Assembly (NCBI RefSeq): GCF_002443255.2
Contig: NW_019211457.1
Coordinates: 43,857,119 to 43,921,118 of the forward strand
Reading direction: 5' to 3'
DNA length: 64,000 nt
Source: Varroa destructor
Taxonomy: Eukaryota > Arthropoda > Arachnida > Mesostigmata > Varroidae
Shown here: piece by piece, positions 52,249 to 64,000 of the stretch
Numbering within the stretch: the first letter of the stretch is position 1
Layout: the number at the start of each line of letters is the position of its first letter
The notes under the pieces: model-generated
Told to the model about the DNA's origin: nothing
Seen by the model: only the letters and a program-made list of their open reading frames with translations
The model's database searches: none
Translations under genes and position numbers: made by a program

Positions 52249-52424
52249 TCATGTTGGCGTCCCACTTGACCGATTTCTTGAAAGAAAATCAATGTCGTTT
52301 GAGAGAACGCTGTGACTCGACACGAACAAGTTTTTTTTAGGGTAGCGTGAAGATTGGATAACCTTCTCATCGTCACTGTAGTTAGACACATTCCATTCTG
52401 CATCAAAAATTTCCATATCGCATT
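52249..52424 (-). CDS. Candidate terminal exon, unknown protein
   Basis: On the minus strand a strong acceptor-like tract (seven T, then ATCATTGACAG) ends at 52425. An open frame entered in phase 1 then runs 58 codons to TGA at 52249. The peptide begins ECDMEIFDAEWNVSNYSDDE and is acidic and serine-rich, ending RSSGTPT. The same frame is open upstream to an ATG at 52518, giving an alternative single-exon reading of 89 residues starting MYLWIVDEDSNCTVYSL. An internal donor-like AAG before GTTATC would truncate it. No family is recognised and no upstream exon was located. In AT-rich DNA a frame of this length is mildly unusual but not compelling. Confidence 0.2.
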
Positions 52425-54890
52425 CTGTCAATGATAAAAAAATACCAGATCTTCTGGATGATTTACTTAAAGAATAAACGGTGCAGTTTGAATCTTCATC
52501 TACAATCCATAAATACATGTTACAAACGAACGTTTGTCACCTTAGATTTATGATGTTCAACATCGAATGCAAGATGTCGAACATATTCGTCTAATATACA
52601 TCCTAATGTATATGGAATATCTTAGGATAGGGTCTGGCTGTTCAGTGCTCCAATAGTTTACTCGTGAAGTGTCACAGCAATGCTTAAGCATAACGCGGGC
52701 ACGTCATTTTGCCGGAGACAAAATCAGTCCCCATGGCAAACAAGCTAACCTGATTAGCCAAAATCAATAATAAGGCTATAATAAAGCAGGCGTAAATAAC
52801 GGTATCACCACAATACTAAAGAGCAATAAAAAATAATTTCTCTTATTGAGTTTAAAGTTCTAAAATATCCCACTTCGAATAACGTCTCTTCAATCGAGTA
52901 TCACTGGGTTGTTCACGCTTAGCAACTCTGAGTAAGAAAAAAATCTACATGTTTTGTGTGTGCGTCAATCGGAATCGCCGTTAAGAATTATATCAAAGCA
53001 TACAGAATCTGGGCTGATGGGCACAAATTAGTTTCTGGCTGGGGTCTTCATCAATTCAGCACAGCAAAAAAAGATTTTTCTAACGATCAATCAATATGTG
53101 AAGACCTAAGTAAAATGGTCTACAGTTTTTCGAAGGTGTACTAACTACAATATGATTTTTTAATGAGATTTAAATTGATTTAGGCATGACCTGCACACAG
53201 ATCAGAGATATTTTAGCCTGCCATTAAAACTTTGATGGTTGTTTCATACATCCAGTGCTCCCAGCCAGATCGTACTTCATTTGTTTGCATTAAGTAGTAC
53301 ATCTCAAGTGTTTGCCTTTCTATTATAGTTGGCCCGGATGAATCCAGTCATGGTTTCAGTGGCCTGCTTACTTAATTTGATAAACTATGTTTAGTCCAAT
53401 GAGAAAAACCACAAGCTGCTTGGCCTAATTGTTCGTTCGATCCGGCATCACTTAAAACTATAGGCGTTCCAAGATCGATTAGACTGTGCAGTATCCGCAA
53501 ATTGCTCAATCCTCACCGCGGCAACACCCTGCCCTACACTCTAAGCAGCGCGAGATTAATGGAAACTATTTATGATTTAGAGATCTGCCTATCACAAAAC
53601 TGACCTTGTTCTGTCGATGTTCAATGGCGAACTGGGTCTCTAATGGCAGACTTCGACCCTTTTTTTAACTACATCCCATTGCCGATGTAACCTGTCGCTG
53701 AAACTCTCAACAACGCATTCATTTCATTTGCAGAAGAATGCGCCAGTTTCACACTCACCGCAAACGCTCAATCTCATTATTACCGAACCGTCATGCATTT
53801 CGCATGAAGATATGCTGCAGTGTTAGCGTAAACTTTCCGCAGTCCTTCTATTAACTGCTTCGAAATGTCTTAGACCTAACACGGAAAGACCTAATGGCCC
53901 CGTACCAATGTAGAACTGGCCGAAGGCAACGGACATGCAGCTCCCACAACCGCTGTAGTTCGATACTTTACAAGGCAACTTTTCTGCCAAGAGGTTTGCG
54001 CAATAGTGAAATGTAAATCGTTGAAGAGTTTGTGCACACAAGCAACTCTTCTTTGATCAAGGACGGCGACGAAGCCTAACGTCAGTGAACCTGTCGTAAC
54101 TGCAGTACACCAATACCGTTGCTGAGTGTTTGGGGTAGAAAAACACAAAAGGAAAGTGAGTTCTGTGCAGCTAACTGATTGCAACGACATTTGAAAGCTA
54201 TATGTGCCTACAAAGAGGGGGCAAAACAGAATGTCACAAAGTTATTACGTCAAACTGTATGACAAGGCATAGTTGTTGTTGTCGGCTACGGTTGTTCTGG
54301 CGTCGCATGAGGAGACAAAGTATTGCTAAACAGGCATAAAGGCCACTAAAGAAATTGGTAAGTATTATACTCGGCTATTTAACCGCTATTTTTATTTTTC
54401 GACTATGCAGAAAGAAAAACGCACTTCTAATCTCATTGATCGCGTGTTTCGTTTAGTAGCTTCTGATAAACGCTAGTATCAATCATTGGGTATAAATAAA
54501 TTTACAGTAATAAAAATAATAATAGACTCCTTCAGTTAGTATCTGCGTCATTAATATATAAGACTACCCGAAGTACAAACAGCTCGAGACCGTTTCTTCA
54601 ACGAACATAATAATCATTTAAATAGATAACAATGAATTGGTATTTAAAATATAGCACAAATCGTATAGTAACTTTAGGCATTCGTTTGGATGGGTAGTGC
54701 TGCCTAAACAAAGAAAAGGACGAAAAGTGGCACGAAGTTAGCCTCACTGAGATACAGGCACAGTGTTGTTATTTTGGTACGTGTAAATGAATACAAATAA
54801 TTTCCTATTACCAATAATTTATTCTTTACACAAAGAAGCCATTTTCAAAAATTCTTACTATCGATAAGCTAATCCTCACCATACGTTACA

Positions 54891-54930
54891 CACATTTCTA
54901 TACATTTCTATACATACACACACATTTCTA
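54891..54930 (+). repeat. Four 10-bp tandem units
   Basis: Four consecutive 10-base units are variants of CACATTTCTA. The first and fourth are identical, and the second differs only in its first base. It is a small minisatellite with no apparent role. Confidence 0.8.
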
Positions 54931-57900
54931 CGGAAGTCTTGACGAAAACCTGAATTAAGAAAGCTGACTTGCGCATTCTACTTTTCATTGTCCGCCGAAA
55001 CCGAAACAGAACTTTCTGGTAGACCATTCCACTTGAACAATGCTTCCAGATTGCTAAATGTTATTCTGCCGCAACTGTTGTTCAGGCTGCGGCCAGGAGC
55101 CCGATTCCAGCTCCTAAATGAGCGCACGATTTATGTTGTCGCGCAGGTGCTGACGATTCAACTAAAAGCTAAATTGATGTCAAAATAGAAACACAAATGC
55201 TCAAGTAAATGTGAATTACTTTTAGATTTATATCATTTGATTGTCAAGAGCAAGTGAACTGGACTGAACTTAAGTGACATGATATGATTTGAACTTATGG
55301 AACCCGCTTTGCCCTCCTGTAGACACTACGTGCCGTCGAGTGGGCATAGGGATAGCGCACCCATCATTGTTCAATGCCCGTAATATATGGAGACATCTTC
55401 TGACCTAGGGAACAAAATGCTTCATCCCTTTTTGTAATGTCTACTAATAGGCCATCGGCGCCCTTTTTTTCGGTCGCCGCAAGGATCGCTTAACGAGAAA
55501 AAGGTTGTTTAGTATTTCAATAATATTCATAAAGCGCCACGGTTTAGCTGAGATTATAGCGGGAGGGCTACGCATGTATATAAAATATGATATACCAATC
55601 AAAACAATTAGAGAATATCATAATCATTCTTTTTTGCTGAGTTTTTGCTGAGCACCAACCAAACAGTTGGCTTTACAATGTCTTAAGAGATGGATTTCAA
55701 GAACCGTTTTGCTCTAATATTTATTTTTGTCAAGGTTACGTCTGGGGGAGCTTGGCACTACCGTTAATCATGAAGTAATGAGAACATTCGAGCACGCAAT
55801 GCTACCATTGTTCCCCTCTTTTCCTTATGAAAAAAAACTCAATATTTAATATCTTGCCGCTATCAAAAGCAGAAAATTATAATAAGTAATAATCTTTTGA
55901 ACGTTTTATTTGATTCGTTTTGGCGAAAACCATGATCCTTTTTACACTCAGTGTTTACAGTCTACAGCAATTTTGAACAGGGGCAGAGTCGACATTTTCT
56001 CGCTGACAACTTGACGACGACCTCCAGTATATTGTTTTGGAATCATCACGCTGTTGTCAAATCGTGAAACTCAAATACCGTTCTGATTATCACCGAGGTG
56101 AATCATAAAACAAATGATTCCTCGAAATATCCGATTCGGTCACTGGGTGCCTTCTTTTTTGATTCTGCCATTATCATCAAACAGATCTAGTTCTCTAGAA
56201 ACAAATCTAGAAATGCGCGCTTTGGCAAGGCGTTAAAGAAAGCGCAATATCCACATATTAAGTTGTTTACAAAATGTTTTTTACAACGTTAGTTTGCTAA
56301 AATATTCAACCGAAAGGTTTGATTGTCACTTAACGTCTCTTAAAGAGTTATAGGATTCATTTAGTCAGCCATCTTGTCATACCAGACGTAGTGATTTAGG
56401 GCAACCTCTGATATTTTTTGCTGTTTTGCCATAATCCATTGTGGTATGTATGGTACAAACATGAGTTTTATCGTTACAACTGCCATAATGGATAGTTAGC
56501 TACACGAGCTTAACGACTTATCTTTTTTTAGGTTGACACGTGTCTGCTTTCAGATTTATGCCAATCAATAAGGGTACAGACTAAATCTGGCACTGCGTCT
56601 CCCCAAAAGGATAGTCGACATTCCAAAACTTCTCACGTAGAAAGGAACGAATTTTCGCGATTGGTTGCGATCCACTCGATACTGTCATAATACGTCAATA
56701 TTGACAGGGGCGCGCAACTCCGTGGCTAGCCATAATAGATCGTGTCAAATGACTGCAAGAAGTACATTGGTATAATTGATAATTGACACCACTTCAATGG
56801 AACGCGGCGGTGAGCTCGCGTCTTCCAAGCTAGTCCAGTCGACAAGGTCGCAACCCAACATTTCAGTACGGCAGGTTTTCGTTGAACTCGCATTTTCTGG
56901 CAATAAATAGCTACGACTGATTCAGTTAAGCGACCAAACTAGCTGCAACTTAATCTGCAGGAATATACTATTCTGGAAATCCTCAAGCTATACAGGGCGC
57001 TACCGTAGCACTTTCATTAAAGCAGTAGCATTTTCTCTGATCATACGTCATGCAAGAGAGTCTAAATGATTGAATATACAGTTACAAGAACCGAGAATCA
57101 GATTTTGTCAGAGGTCATTAATATTTACTAACTTCTCAAAAATTTATACAGCGGCTAAATATGTTAGAGAACGGTGATGGTATTTCATTTTGAGACTTGC
57201 GCTATTCGCTAGAGGTAGGAAGCTAATTGATCTAGCAAGTTTTTCGCACTCACATGATTCTGTCATAAAAGTTAGACAAGTTTATGTAGGAATCAGTTAA
57301 TACGTATATCGTATGCATTAAACAGCCAGTTTATTTTTGTAGGCCTAGAGATGAAAAGCTAAAAATATATGTCATCTACCTCCGCCTAACAGTTTTAACG
57401 GAGTTTAAATAAATTAGTGACTTACTTTAAAATACTGTAAATTAACAGAAACGAGCAGCCTATAGCTTGATTTTAAAGTTGCATTGTTAAACTAATATAA
57501 CCCTTTCTGTTATTCACGCAGGTTGTATGTCGCTGTGTATGTGCTAAAGATAAATCAAGCAAACAAGCCGTCTAACTTAGGGACCAACGCAGGTTTACAA
57601 AATATTGTAACGTGATTCCTATGTAAATGTACGACGAATATTTCTACAGGTTGTTAAAAGCTTGTTTTGTTTGGAGGCGGAAAAATTGCGTACCTTATGC
57701 ACTTGCAGCACTTGGAAAATATGATGGCATATTTATAAAGTAATACCAAAAATCAGACATATTCCAAAAAACCCGCCATAACGTATTGACTTGGTAATAA
57801 TGTCTTTATAGTGGCTAAGAACTACCATATGGTAAGAACCATAAACTCTTTCTTTTCTACGTTCTTTTATATTCGAACCCTGGCTTTCGAGACCGTTGCA

Positions 57901-59162
57901 TACTAAAACTATCATAAGGCCTAACTAATAACCCTTGCCTTCACTGCTGGAGATTAAGTCAAAAGTATTTCGAAAATAAAATGCATCCCATAATCATGCG
58001 TTATCCTAGCAGTAAAACAAGATTTTTTACTCACGGATGGTAATATGGCTGTCGCTCGCTTTGTTGTAATAGGGTAGCAATTAACTAGGCCCGTAGGCGT
58101 ACTATTCTTAGGCGTAATTATTCTGTTCTGTTTCTGCCACGTGTCTAATTTCTATAACGGTTGAACTCGTCTCTGAACTGAAACCACGCTTAAGCCGTGT
58201 ACCTACGAATCGAGAAGATAAAATTCAATCCTTAGGATTAGCTTAACCTAAAAGTGTCGTGTATGTCGTGCAGTGCAAATATACCTTTGTTAAAATTTAT
58301 TTTATTTTATACTGCATAGAGATAAAGCAAGCCTTTATTGTCTTTTTACGTTTTTAATATCCACCGTTTACCAACTGTGACAAAAACTACACAGGATTTC
58401 GTGAATATTAACATAAAAATATACGTGCGATTGTTTTTCGAATTTGAGGTGTACAAAAAAGTATCAATGAAGCATTGAAACCTTCAAGTGAAATACAAAG
58501 ATATTAACTTCAAACAGTTCGCTACAAAAGAAATAGGACTCGAGAAGCGACTAATGTTGTCCGCCTTGATAGATGTCATTTGTCCACTGTGTTTCAAACC
58601 CCAAGGCTGTAATATAAACAGTAAACCGCATAAAAAAGACACCAATGAGCACGATAACGGCTTCAAATCAATAGTCAGAGGGAGGTAGTGAGCCATTATA
58701 GCGCATCATTGTACTCCCTGTTCTGTTATCTTTCGGTCTATGCTGAACGGGTGACGAAGTATATAAAGACTTTCCAAGTTTTTGGGTTCCACGTTAATAT
58801 TTTTGCATTCCGTTTCAAAGACCTTTGTCCCTAAATATATGCGTGTACATACGCTATCTAATTGGAACGATGCGTGATATACGTTTCTCCTTAAAAATGA
58901 TTGATATTAATACTAAGAATACTGAAATCGGAAAATTATTAAGAAACCAGTTGCCCCCTTTTTGCTTTTAGTTGCTTTTTTTAACTGTTGTGATTAAGTA
59001 GGTTAATAAATGGGTCGCGAGATGTAGTCATTTTTATAAAAATTCTAGACTTGTTTAATTATCCTTCGTGCTGTACGCGGGGGCAAGGAGAAGCTTGTCT
59101 GTGAGAAAACAGACCAAGGTAAACCTTCCGGCCTTTGGTCATCTGTCCGCCTTATACCTTGC

Positions 59163-59193
59163 AATGGCCGAATATTCGGAATGGCCGAATATT
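59163..59193 (+). repeat. 17-bp tandem duplication containing GAATATTC
   Basis: The 17-base unit AATGGCCGAATATTCGG at 59163 is repeated from 59180 for 14 matching bases. The first copy contains the palindrome GAATATTC. It is likely a recent slippage or repair duplication. Confidence 0.8.
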
Positions 59194-60739
59194 TTGGCTC
59201 AATTAGCAATCGAAAACTGGTGCTATTGACGAGCGCATGTCATCAAAAGTTACCAATGCGCTTCTGTCAAACAATGCACAACATTTTTTAGCCTCAATTT
59301 GGTTTGCCCAAGGACATTCATGTGGCCTTACAAGGACGGCCTTAGGATGGAGTCCTATCGTCGCTCGAAACGTGTTGTTACCGGCAGTGCCGTCCGTGAT
59401 TACTGACCTTGTGGCAATCGGTGGTTAGCTAAATCCCTCGCCATTAACTACATTTACTGCCCTATGACGGCAAGCTGAACCGTATTCAAAGTACGGAATG
59501 TGGCCACATTCCAAACTTTAAGTATGGCAGAGTTAGCTCTTCATGTTTCGTGTTTTACCTGCATCGCTGTGAGACATTCCATCATACGGCTAGCTTCCAG
59601 TGCGAAACGAAGTGTTTCTATGCCCAGATTTTAACCTATACCACAACAAGTTTCTAAACTTAGCATGCAATTAGGTTATCCACTGAGCTATAACGAAGGC
59701 TAGGAGATATAATATATAGGAGAGATATATAGGAGAAACTCATATGACTTTTGCATTAACAACATTAGTGGACCTATGCTAGGTTCTTTAGCTGAGTTTG
59801 AAAGGTCACACAATCTGTAGTTCTAGATCTTAAAAAAGGTCTCCTGTAAATGACCCTTTTCATAAAAAGAGCAAAGAACCCACATATTTTATTCAACTTT
59901 TGAAGTAAAAATTTAGCAAGTTACTAATTACTATGCTTAACAGCCTTAAAAATTCAACTTTTGCCCAGACGATCTTCTTCTTTGCGAATCTAGAAAATAG
60001 ATATAACTCAAAGGCAAAAGAAACACACGCCCCTCAGCACGAAAGTACTTAAGGATTTTTTAGACTTACCTTCCATGACGATATTTAGGATTGATTTAAA
60101 ACACTAAGTTTAGTCGTAAGCAGCCATGTGCCATTGGTAACTAAAAAAAGCTTTTAAGTTGAGACTCCAGTCACTTACGCAAGAATAAGCTCAGAAGACC
60201 AAAAGAAAAAGAAAAAACACTCAATATTGAGTGTGTTAAACTATTCAGATATATCTTATGGTAACAGGTATGTCTTATTTCTGTCTCATAAAGCTAGGAT
60301 TGAAATATTATAGAGCACAAGTAACGTCAGTCAAAATCTCTTTTGAATAAACCTAACAACGTTTTTTTTGTGAAGTATTCCGCAGTAAATATTGCAAATA
60401 TTTAATGAAAACAAAATTGAACTAATCATATGAGTTAAGAATACGTCCAAGGTCTTTCCCGTTGTAATTTAAGCGCTGAAACTCAGTTCAGCTTAACAAT
60501 GGATGTTTCACCAGCTAACGACAAAGGGCCTAACCTACTTCGTTAATCAAAAATTGTATTTGAATAATAACTTACTTTTTCCGTAAAGCTAATATTTGTA
60601 CATAAAGAGAACAGTAGTTGATTGAGACAATAGAGCTTGTTGCGAATCGGTACCTCCGAACCTATGTATGTATCAATGTTTCTTTTACAAATCTAAAAAG
60701 CATGAAAAATATTATTACAAAGTATATGTATTTAACAAT

Positions 60740-60745
60740 TTTATT
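60740..60745 (-). promoter_or_regulatory. Poly(A) signal AATAAA of the DMAC2-like gene
   Basis: AATAAA on the minus strand, about 93 bases after the TGA stop at 60839, in T-rich and A-rich sequence. Its position and strand suit 3' end formation for the DMAC2-like transcript. Confidence 0.6.
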
Positions 60746-60838
60746 TAACTTAAATATATATTTTTGTTTACCTACTGTTCAACATACACATCGTAATAAT
60801 AATGATAATACAAATGATATATAACCCTCGAATCATAA

Positions 60839-62529
60839 TCAATTCTCCGGTGAGGCTGCGTTCCAATAGTCAACGCCTTCGATGATGACATTAGGTAAGA
60901 CATCTTCAAGGTGAATAGCCAAAAGCTCTGCGTTCTTCACTCTCGGCATATGTCGCATATATAGACCGCGGAGATTTCTACAACGATGTAGTACGCTAAG
61001 ACCTTTTTCTGTAACATTCGGGCATCCTGACACATCGAGGAACTCAAGTGTACTATGAAAAACCGCCGAGATAAAATCGAGACACCAGTCGTCTACGTAA
61101 GGCTGATTTCTTAACGCAAGTGAGCGCAATTTTTCGCAGTGGGCAAGATTTTCGAAACCTTTATGAATAATATGAAAATCACGCATATCGATCGCCTCAA
61201 TATTCCAATCCCGGACAAATGTAGAAGGTAAATCGTACGTGTAAGAGTCCGGATCGGCAGCAAACCATTTATCTCTTCCGTGAAACCTGACGGCAGCCCC
61301 TCGATGGACAAGGAACACAGCGGCCGATAGCTCGCCTCCGAGTTTCATGAACCGGTCGTAAACATATCTTGAAAAAACACCCACAACCACAGAATGAACG
61401 TACACATTCACAGCTTTTAGTTATATATACATATATAGACCAATATGTTGTTAATTCAAAATCAAAAAACGATAGGTAAAAGCTTTTGGGAAAACTGACG
61501 ATGATCGTGTATGCAGAGAATAGTTTTTTTAACGTCTGCTTTCTTTTTTCCTAGCAATTTAATATCTTTTGATATATTCATTACACTATTATTGACACGT
61601 ATAGGGATTTCACGAAATGCTTCAGAGCATGTTCATATTGAATCGAGTAGCCGGAAGATTGTTCATACAGCTATCAGGTGCTATAAGTCATAATAATATT
61701 TCTAGTATTATGCGGGCTATGCGTTATGTTATGTGCAAATATGAAGACACTCGCCATTCAATAGGTTCCTATGTATCACTTACTCTTGATCCTTGATTAA
61801 TTCTGCTATTTTTTCCTTTTGGCGATAATTTTTATAACCCGTCCAACTGATGTCGTAATTTTTATGCAGCTTAAATACGGTATTCGGATTTATTGCATGT
61901 TGTTGCTTAAGCAATGACCAGCCGCCAGACTTCTTGATCTCATCATGGGTATAGCCTTCGTTTCGTAATTTCTGACAATGAAAGGAATAAAGCAGCAACA
62001 TAGATGTCGATTGAAATCTAATTATGACTACGATAAAATTCCATTTATATATTTGAATTCGTTTATTACTACTCCTATTATTGGTTTTACAGAAATTTGC
62101 ATGGAATGCGAGATCTGGGTAAAAACTACGCCATATCAAAGTATACACGTTGCACGCCTTTTAATTACATTATAATTACCGAATCGAATATACTTACAAA
62201 ACTGAACGTATCTCATAGAAAAATAATGAGACGATCTTTTTCTGAACTTACCGTTGATTGCATTCACCTTACATGTAATTAGCCAAATAGTGCATGATGA
62301 GGGAAAACATCAAACCGAAGCAAATTGGCATCTGATATTAAAAAAATAATAAAAAAATCAAAGTGAAACTCGCAAAATCTAATTTGTGTTTGCTCCCCGC
62401 AGCGCTCTTCAATGAGCTGCTTCAACAAACCTCGTTGAGCCACGGTGGAATGCTTTCTTGTAGAAGCGGTACCGTCCAGCTAAAAGCTCGATAACCCGCG
62501 AGGCTTACAGGACAAGCCGTTCGAATCAT
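60839..62529 (-). CDS. DMAC2: DMAC2-like (ATP5SL) mitochondrial complex I distal-arm assembly factor
   Basis: Three exons on the minus strand: 62529-62431, 61971-61784 and 61367-60839, 816 nt, encoding 271 residues (human DMAC2 is about 257). Exon 3 carries the family core. GAAVRF lies at residues 119-124, followed by a leucine-rich-repeat-like region at about 150-250 with VDDWCLDF (187-194), DVSGCPNVTEKGLSVLHRCR (207-226) and NLRGLYM, ending with GVDYW (260-264). These match DMAC2 rather than its paralogue DMAC2L/ATP5S, which lacks the VDDWCL and GVDW forms. Introns are 459 and 416 nt. Splice sites are GAG/GTTTGT, then TTTCATTGTCAG, then CAAGA/GTAAGTG, then GTGTTTTTTCAAG; phases 0 and 2 fit. 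DMAC2 is known in mammals to act in mitochondria, in building the ND4 module of complex I. Residues 34-95 are divergent and not conserved enough to confirm by eye. An AATAAA follows the stop. Exon 3 is near certain, exon 2 well supported, exon 1 inferred. Confidence 0.9.
62431..62529 (-). CDS. DMAC2: Inferred first coding exon of DMAC2 with mitochondrial presequence
   Basis: Thirty-three codons from the ATG at 62529, reading MIRTACPVSLAGYRAFSW then TVPLLQESIPPWLNE. It leaves in phase 0 at GAG before GTTTGT. The N-terminus has Arg at 3 and 14, no acidic residue before Glu 24, and many small or hydroxylated residues, as expected of a matrix-targeting presequence. The phase matches exon 2 exactly, and the resulting protein length suits the family. 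The donor is not ideal (GTTTGT rather than GTAAGT). The ATG directly follows TAG after a pyrimidine-rich stretch, so this exon may itself be preceded by a leader intron, or by an earlier coding exon. Confidence 0.65.
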
Positions 62530-63503
62530 CTAATAGTTGGAAAAAGAATTGCCTGTTATCAACCAGTGTTTACAATTGCAAATGAATTCATGTACAACTA
62601 TCTAACACGCATTACGCTTTTCCGATCCGTAAGGGCTGTTCGAGCCCATTAACGTGCTATGAAGTTACATCTGTTCTATGAATTTTTTTTTTGTTGTGTA
62701 TCGTACAGGCCAAATTCGACAGTGCCAGGGTTACGTATTTGGCACATCACTATTTGTAAAGCAGTCGGCCATACTTTCTCGAAATCAATGCCTTACAATG
62801 ATAATTGCCGTCTTGCATGAATGCAGTACATTATCGCAAGTATAATTTGTGATGACTAGAAAATTAGAGGGATTAAGCTGTACTAGGTCTGGAAAATATC
62901 TTGTCACAGGATGTGGTGCAATGTCATGCGTAGTCTGATCTTCTAATATTCAATTTCGGGAAATGCTTTAAAGATGTGCGTGCTAAGCTTCTTTAAAAGT
63001 ATAACACCTATGATTTATTCGACCTAATTGAAAGCTGCTAGTTATGTCATCAGAAGACCAATTGAATAGAAATAAGCTTATCAGCTTTTCAGATTATACT
63101 GAAATGGAGTGCTTGCGGTAGTTTTGCTATGCACTATTCGTCCGTAAACCGCGCGTGACATAGAATTACTGATAGACTGGCTTGCGATAAAGATAGTTTG
63201 TCGACATCGAATAACACCCGAGGATCTCCTAGAGCCGTCAGCGACCTTGGCGAATGGCCACTATAGATGAGTTAAATTCCTCGAGCGGATTTGTATAGCA
63301 ATAAACGCACATATTATGTCTATCTGTATTAAAAGAAAAAGAACCAGCTAGAAAAAGAAAATCGATCCATAAAAAACGTACCATTATTATATGAGTAGGT
63401 ACAAGCGGTGGGCAGGCCAATGTGCAGCACCTTACACGTCCATAGTATTCAGTACCACAAGCATCCTACTATATAATCTATAAATAATGTCTACTTTTCA
63501 CAG
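62530..63503. other. No accepted gene; upstream region of the DMAC2-like gene
   Basis: This is the presumed promoter side of the DMAC2-like gene. Minus-strand sequence at about 62535-62552 is pyrimidine-rich and ends in TAG before the ATG. A minus-strand frame ending at 63238 follows an acceptor-like tract (TTCTTTTTCTTTTAATACAG), but its apparent donor is poor and no partner exon was found. No TATA box or initiator stands out. Confidence 0.5.
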
Positions 63504-63732
63504 AACTCCTCTAAAGGTTCCCATCGAACACTGCTCTACGCTCTACTCTAGTGAGGAAATTCGCGATCAGCTGCAGCACGTCAATAAAGGACACGCACGA
63601 GTTTTAGAGGCTGTCTTGGGATGGTTGCTTTCGCCTCAAATCGCGCCAAAGTATCGTGAATTGCACCGAAATTGTATAAAGCTACCTTTGCTTAAAAAAA
63701 CAACATTTAATGTAATCCTCAAATATACTTAA
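63504..63732 (+). CDS. Candidate terminal exon of an unidentified plus-strand gene
   Basis: The acceptor-like sequence CTACTTTTCACAG ends at 63503. The frame then enters in phase 2 and runs 75 codons to TAA at 63732. The peptide includes SEEIRDQLQHVNKGHARVLE, then AVLGWLLSPQIAPKYRELHR, and ends FNVILKYT. It has a mixed hydrophobic and charged pattern that suggests a folded helical protein, but I do not recognise it. The ATG at 63487 in the same frame would give an 81-residue protein, but it lies inside the pyrimidine tract and is probably intronic. Upstream exons would lie to the left on the plus strand, overlapping the DMAC2 promoter region or beyond; none was confirmed. An ATTAAA variant poly(A) signal occurs near 63859. 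Confidence 0.28.
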
Positions 63733-64000
63733 ACGAAGCCAACAGCGAATGAGTTTACAAACGCTACTGCCCACACACGGCTTTCAGCCAACGTTATTAT
63801 GCAACAATCAAAACCTGGTTTCGTAAACTACTAAACATTAATTACTATTGCTATCACTATTAAATTATTTTGCCAGAGCTTCTAGTGTAATGTACTATGC
63901 TGATTTACGCAAAGGTTAGATTAGAACCGAAGCTTTTAATTTATAATTGTTGATGTTACACTTACGCCAACAAGTTTAATCGATTTGTTTACTAACATGT

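Larger units (their letters stand above)
52425..60739. other. No recognisable gene; AT-rich
   Basis: Open frames are up to about 99 codons (53891-54190, minus), with no motifs. One donor-like site, GGAAG before GTAAGT near 60064 on the minus strand, follows a short ATG frame but leads to no clear exon. Two short tandem repeats are listed separately. The right end is the 3' flank of the DMAC2-like gene. Confidence 0.6.

Noticed and set aside
52956..53144. 62-codon plus-strand frame in AT-rich DNA
   Set aside because: There is no ATG at its start, no acceptor inside the open frame and no family match.
57733..57915. TTCGAACCC on the plus strand (57869-57877), considered as a tRNA B box on the minus strand
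   Set aside because: The T-arm cannot pair (the 5' CAGGG lacks its complement) and no A box or cloverleaf could be drawn.
60000..60130. Perfect donor GGAAG/GTAAGT on the minus strand with an ATG just before it
   Set aside because: The frame before the donor is only about a dozen codons, and the next acceptor leads to stops within 15 codons in the matching phase.

Overview
The window looks like ordinary nuclear DNA from a metazoan, most likely an invertebrate. It has widely spaced, intron-split genes, moderately AT-rich DNA rich in simple repeats, and no prokaryotic operon structure. The one gene I recognise belongs to an animal nuclear family with mitochondrial function. I cannot name the species. 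An arthropod such as a mite is a guess, based on arthropod-style initiator matches (TCAGT) near two candidate starts and on the compact introns.

Almost all protein-coding evidence is in the right quarter. At 60.8-62.5 kb on the minus strand is a three-exon gene whose frame closes to a 271-residue protein. It resembles DMAC2 (formerly ATP5SL), an assembly factor for the distal membrane arm of mitochondrial complex I. At 47.77-47.90 kb, also minus, is a GC-rich first exon encoding a signal peptide and ending at a splice donor; the rest of that gene was not found. Upstream of it (47.9-49.0 kb) is a promoter-like CpG- and GC-richer block with a GA tract, an initiator match and repeated YY1/PHO-like ATGGC motifs.

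Weaker candidates are a small two-exon plus-strand gene at 38.42-38.76 kb (89 residues, 65-nt intron), an exon-like frame at 52.25-52.42 kb (minus) and a terminal-exon-like frame at 63.50-63.73 kb (plus). None of these is recognised.

The rest, including nearly all of 1-38 kb, shows no recognisable gene, rRNA, tRNA, transposon or CRISPR. It holds microsatellites ((AG)30, (AT)24, (AT)25, a G20 run) and several hairpins. The most striking hairpin is a 23-bp perfect stem with a 14-nt loop at 13,499-13,558, one base from a second hairpin. By eye the DNA becomes more AT-rich to the right of about 49 kb. Many short open frames across the window look protein-like by chance, so only those with independent splice, start or family evidence are called. 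I found no convincing novel multi-gene system.
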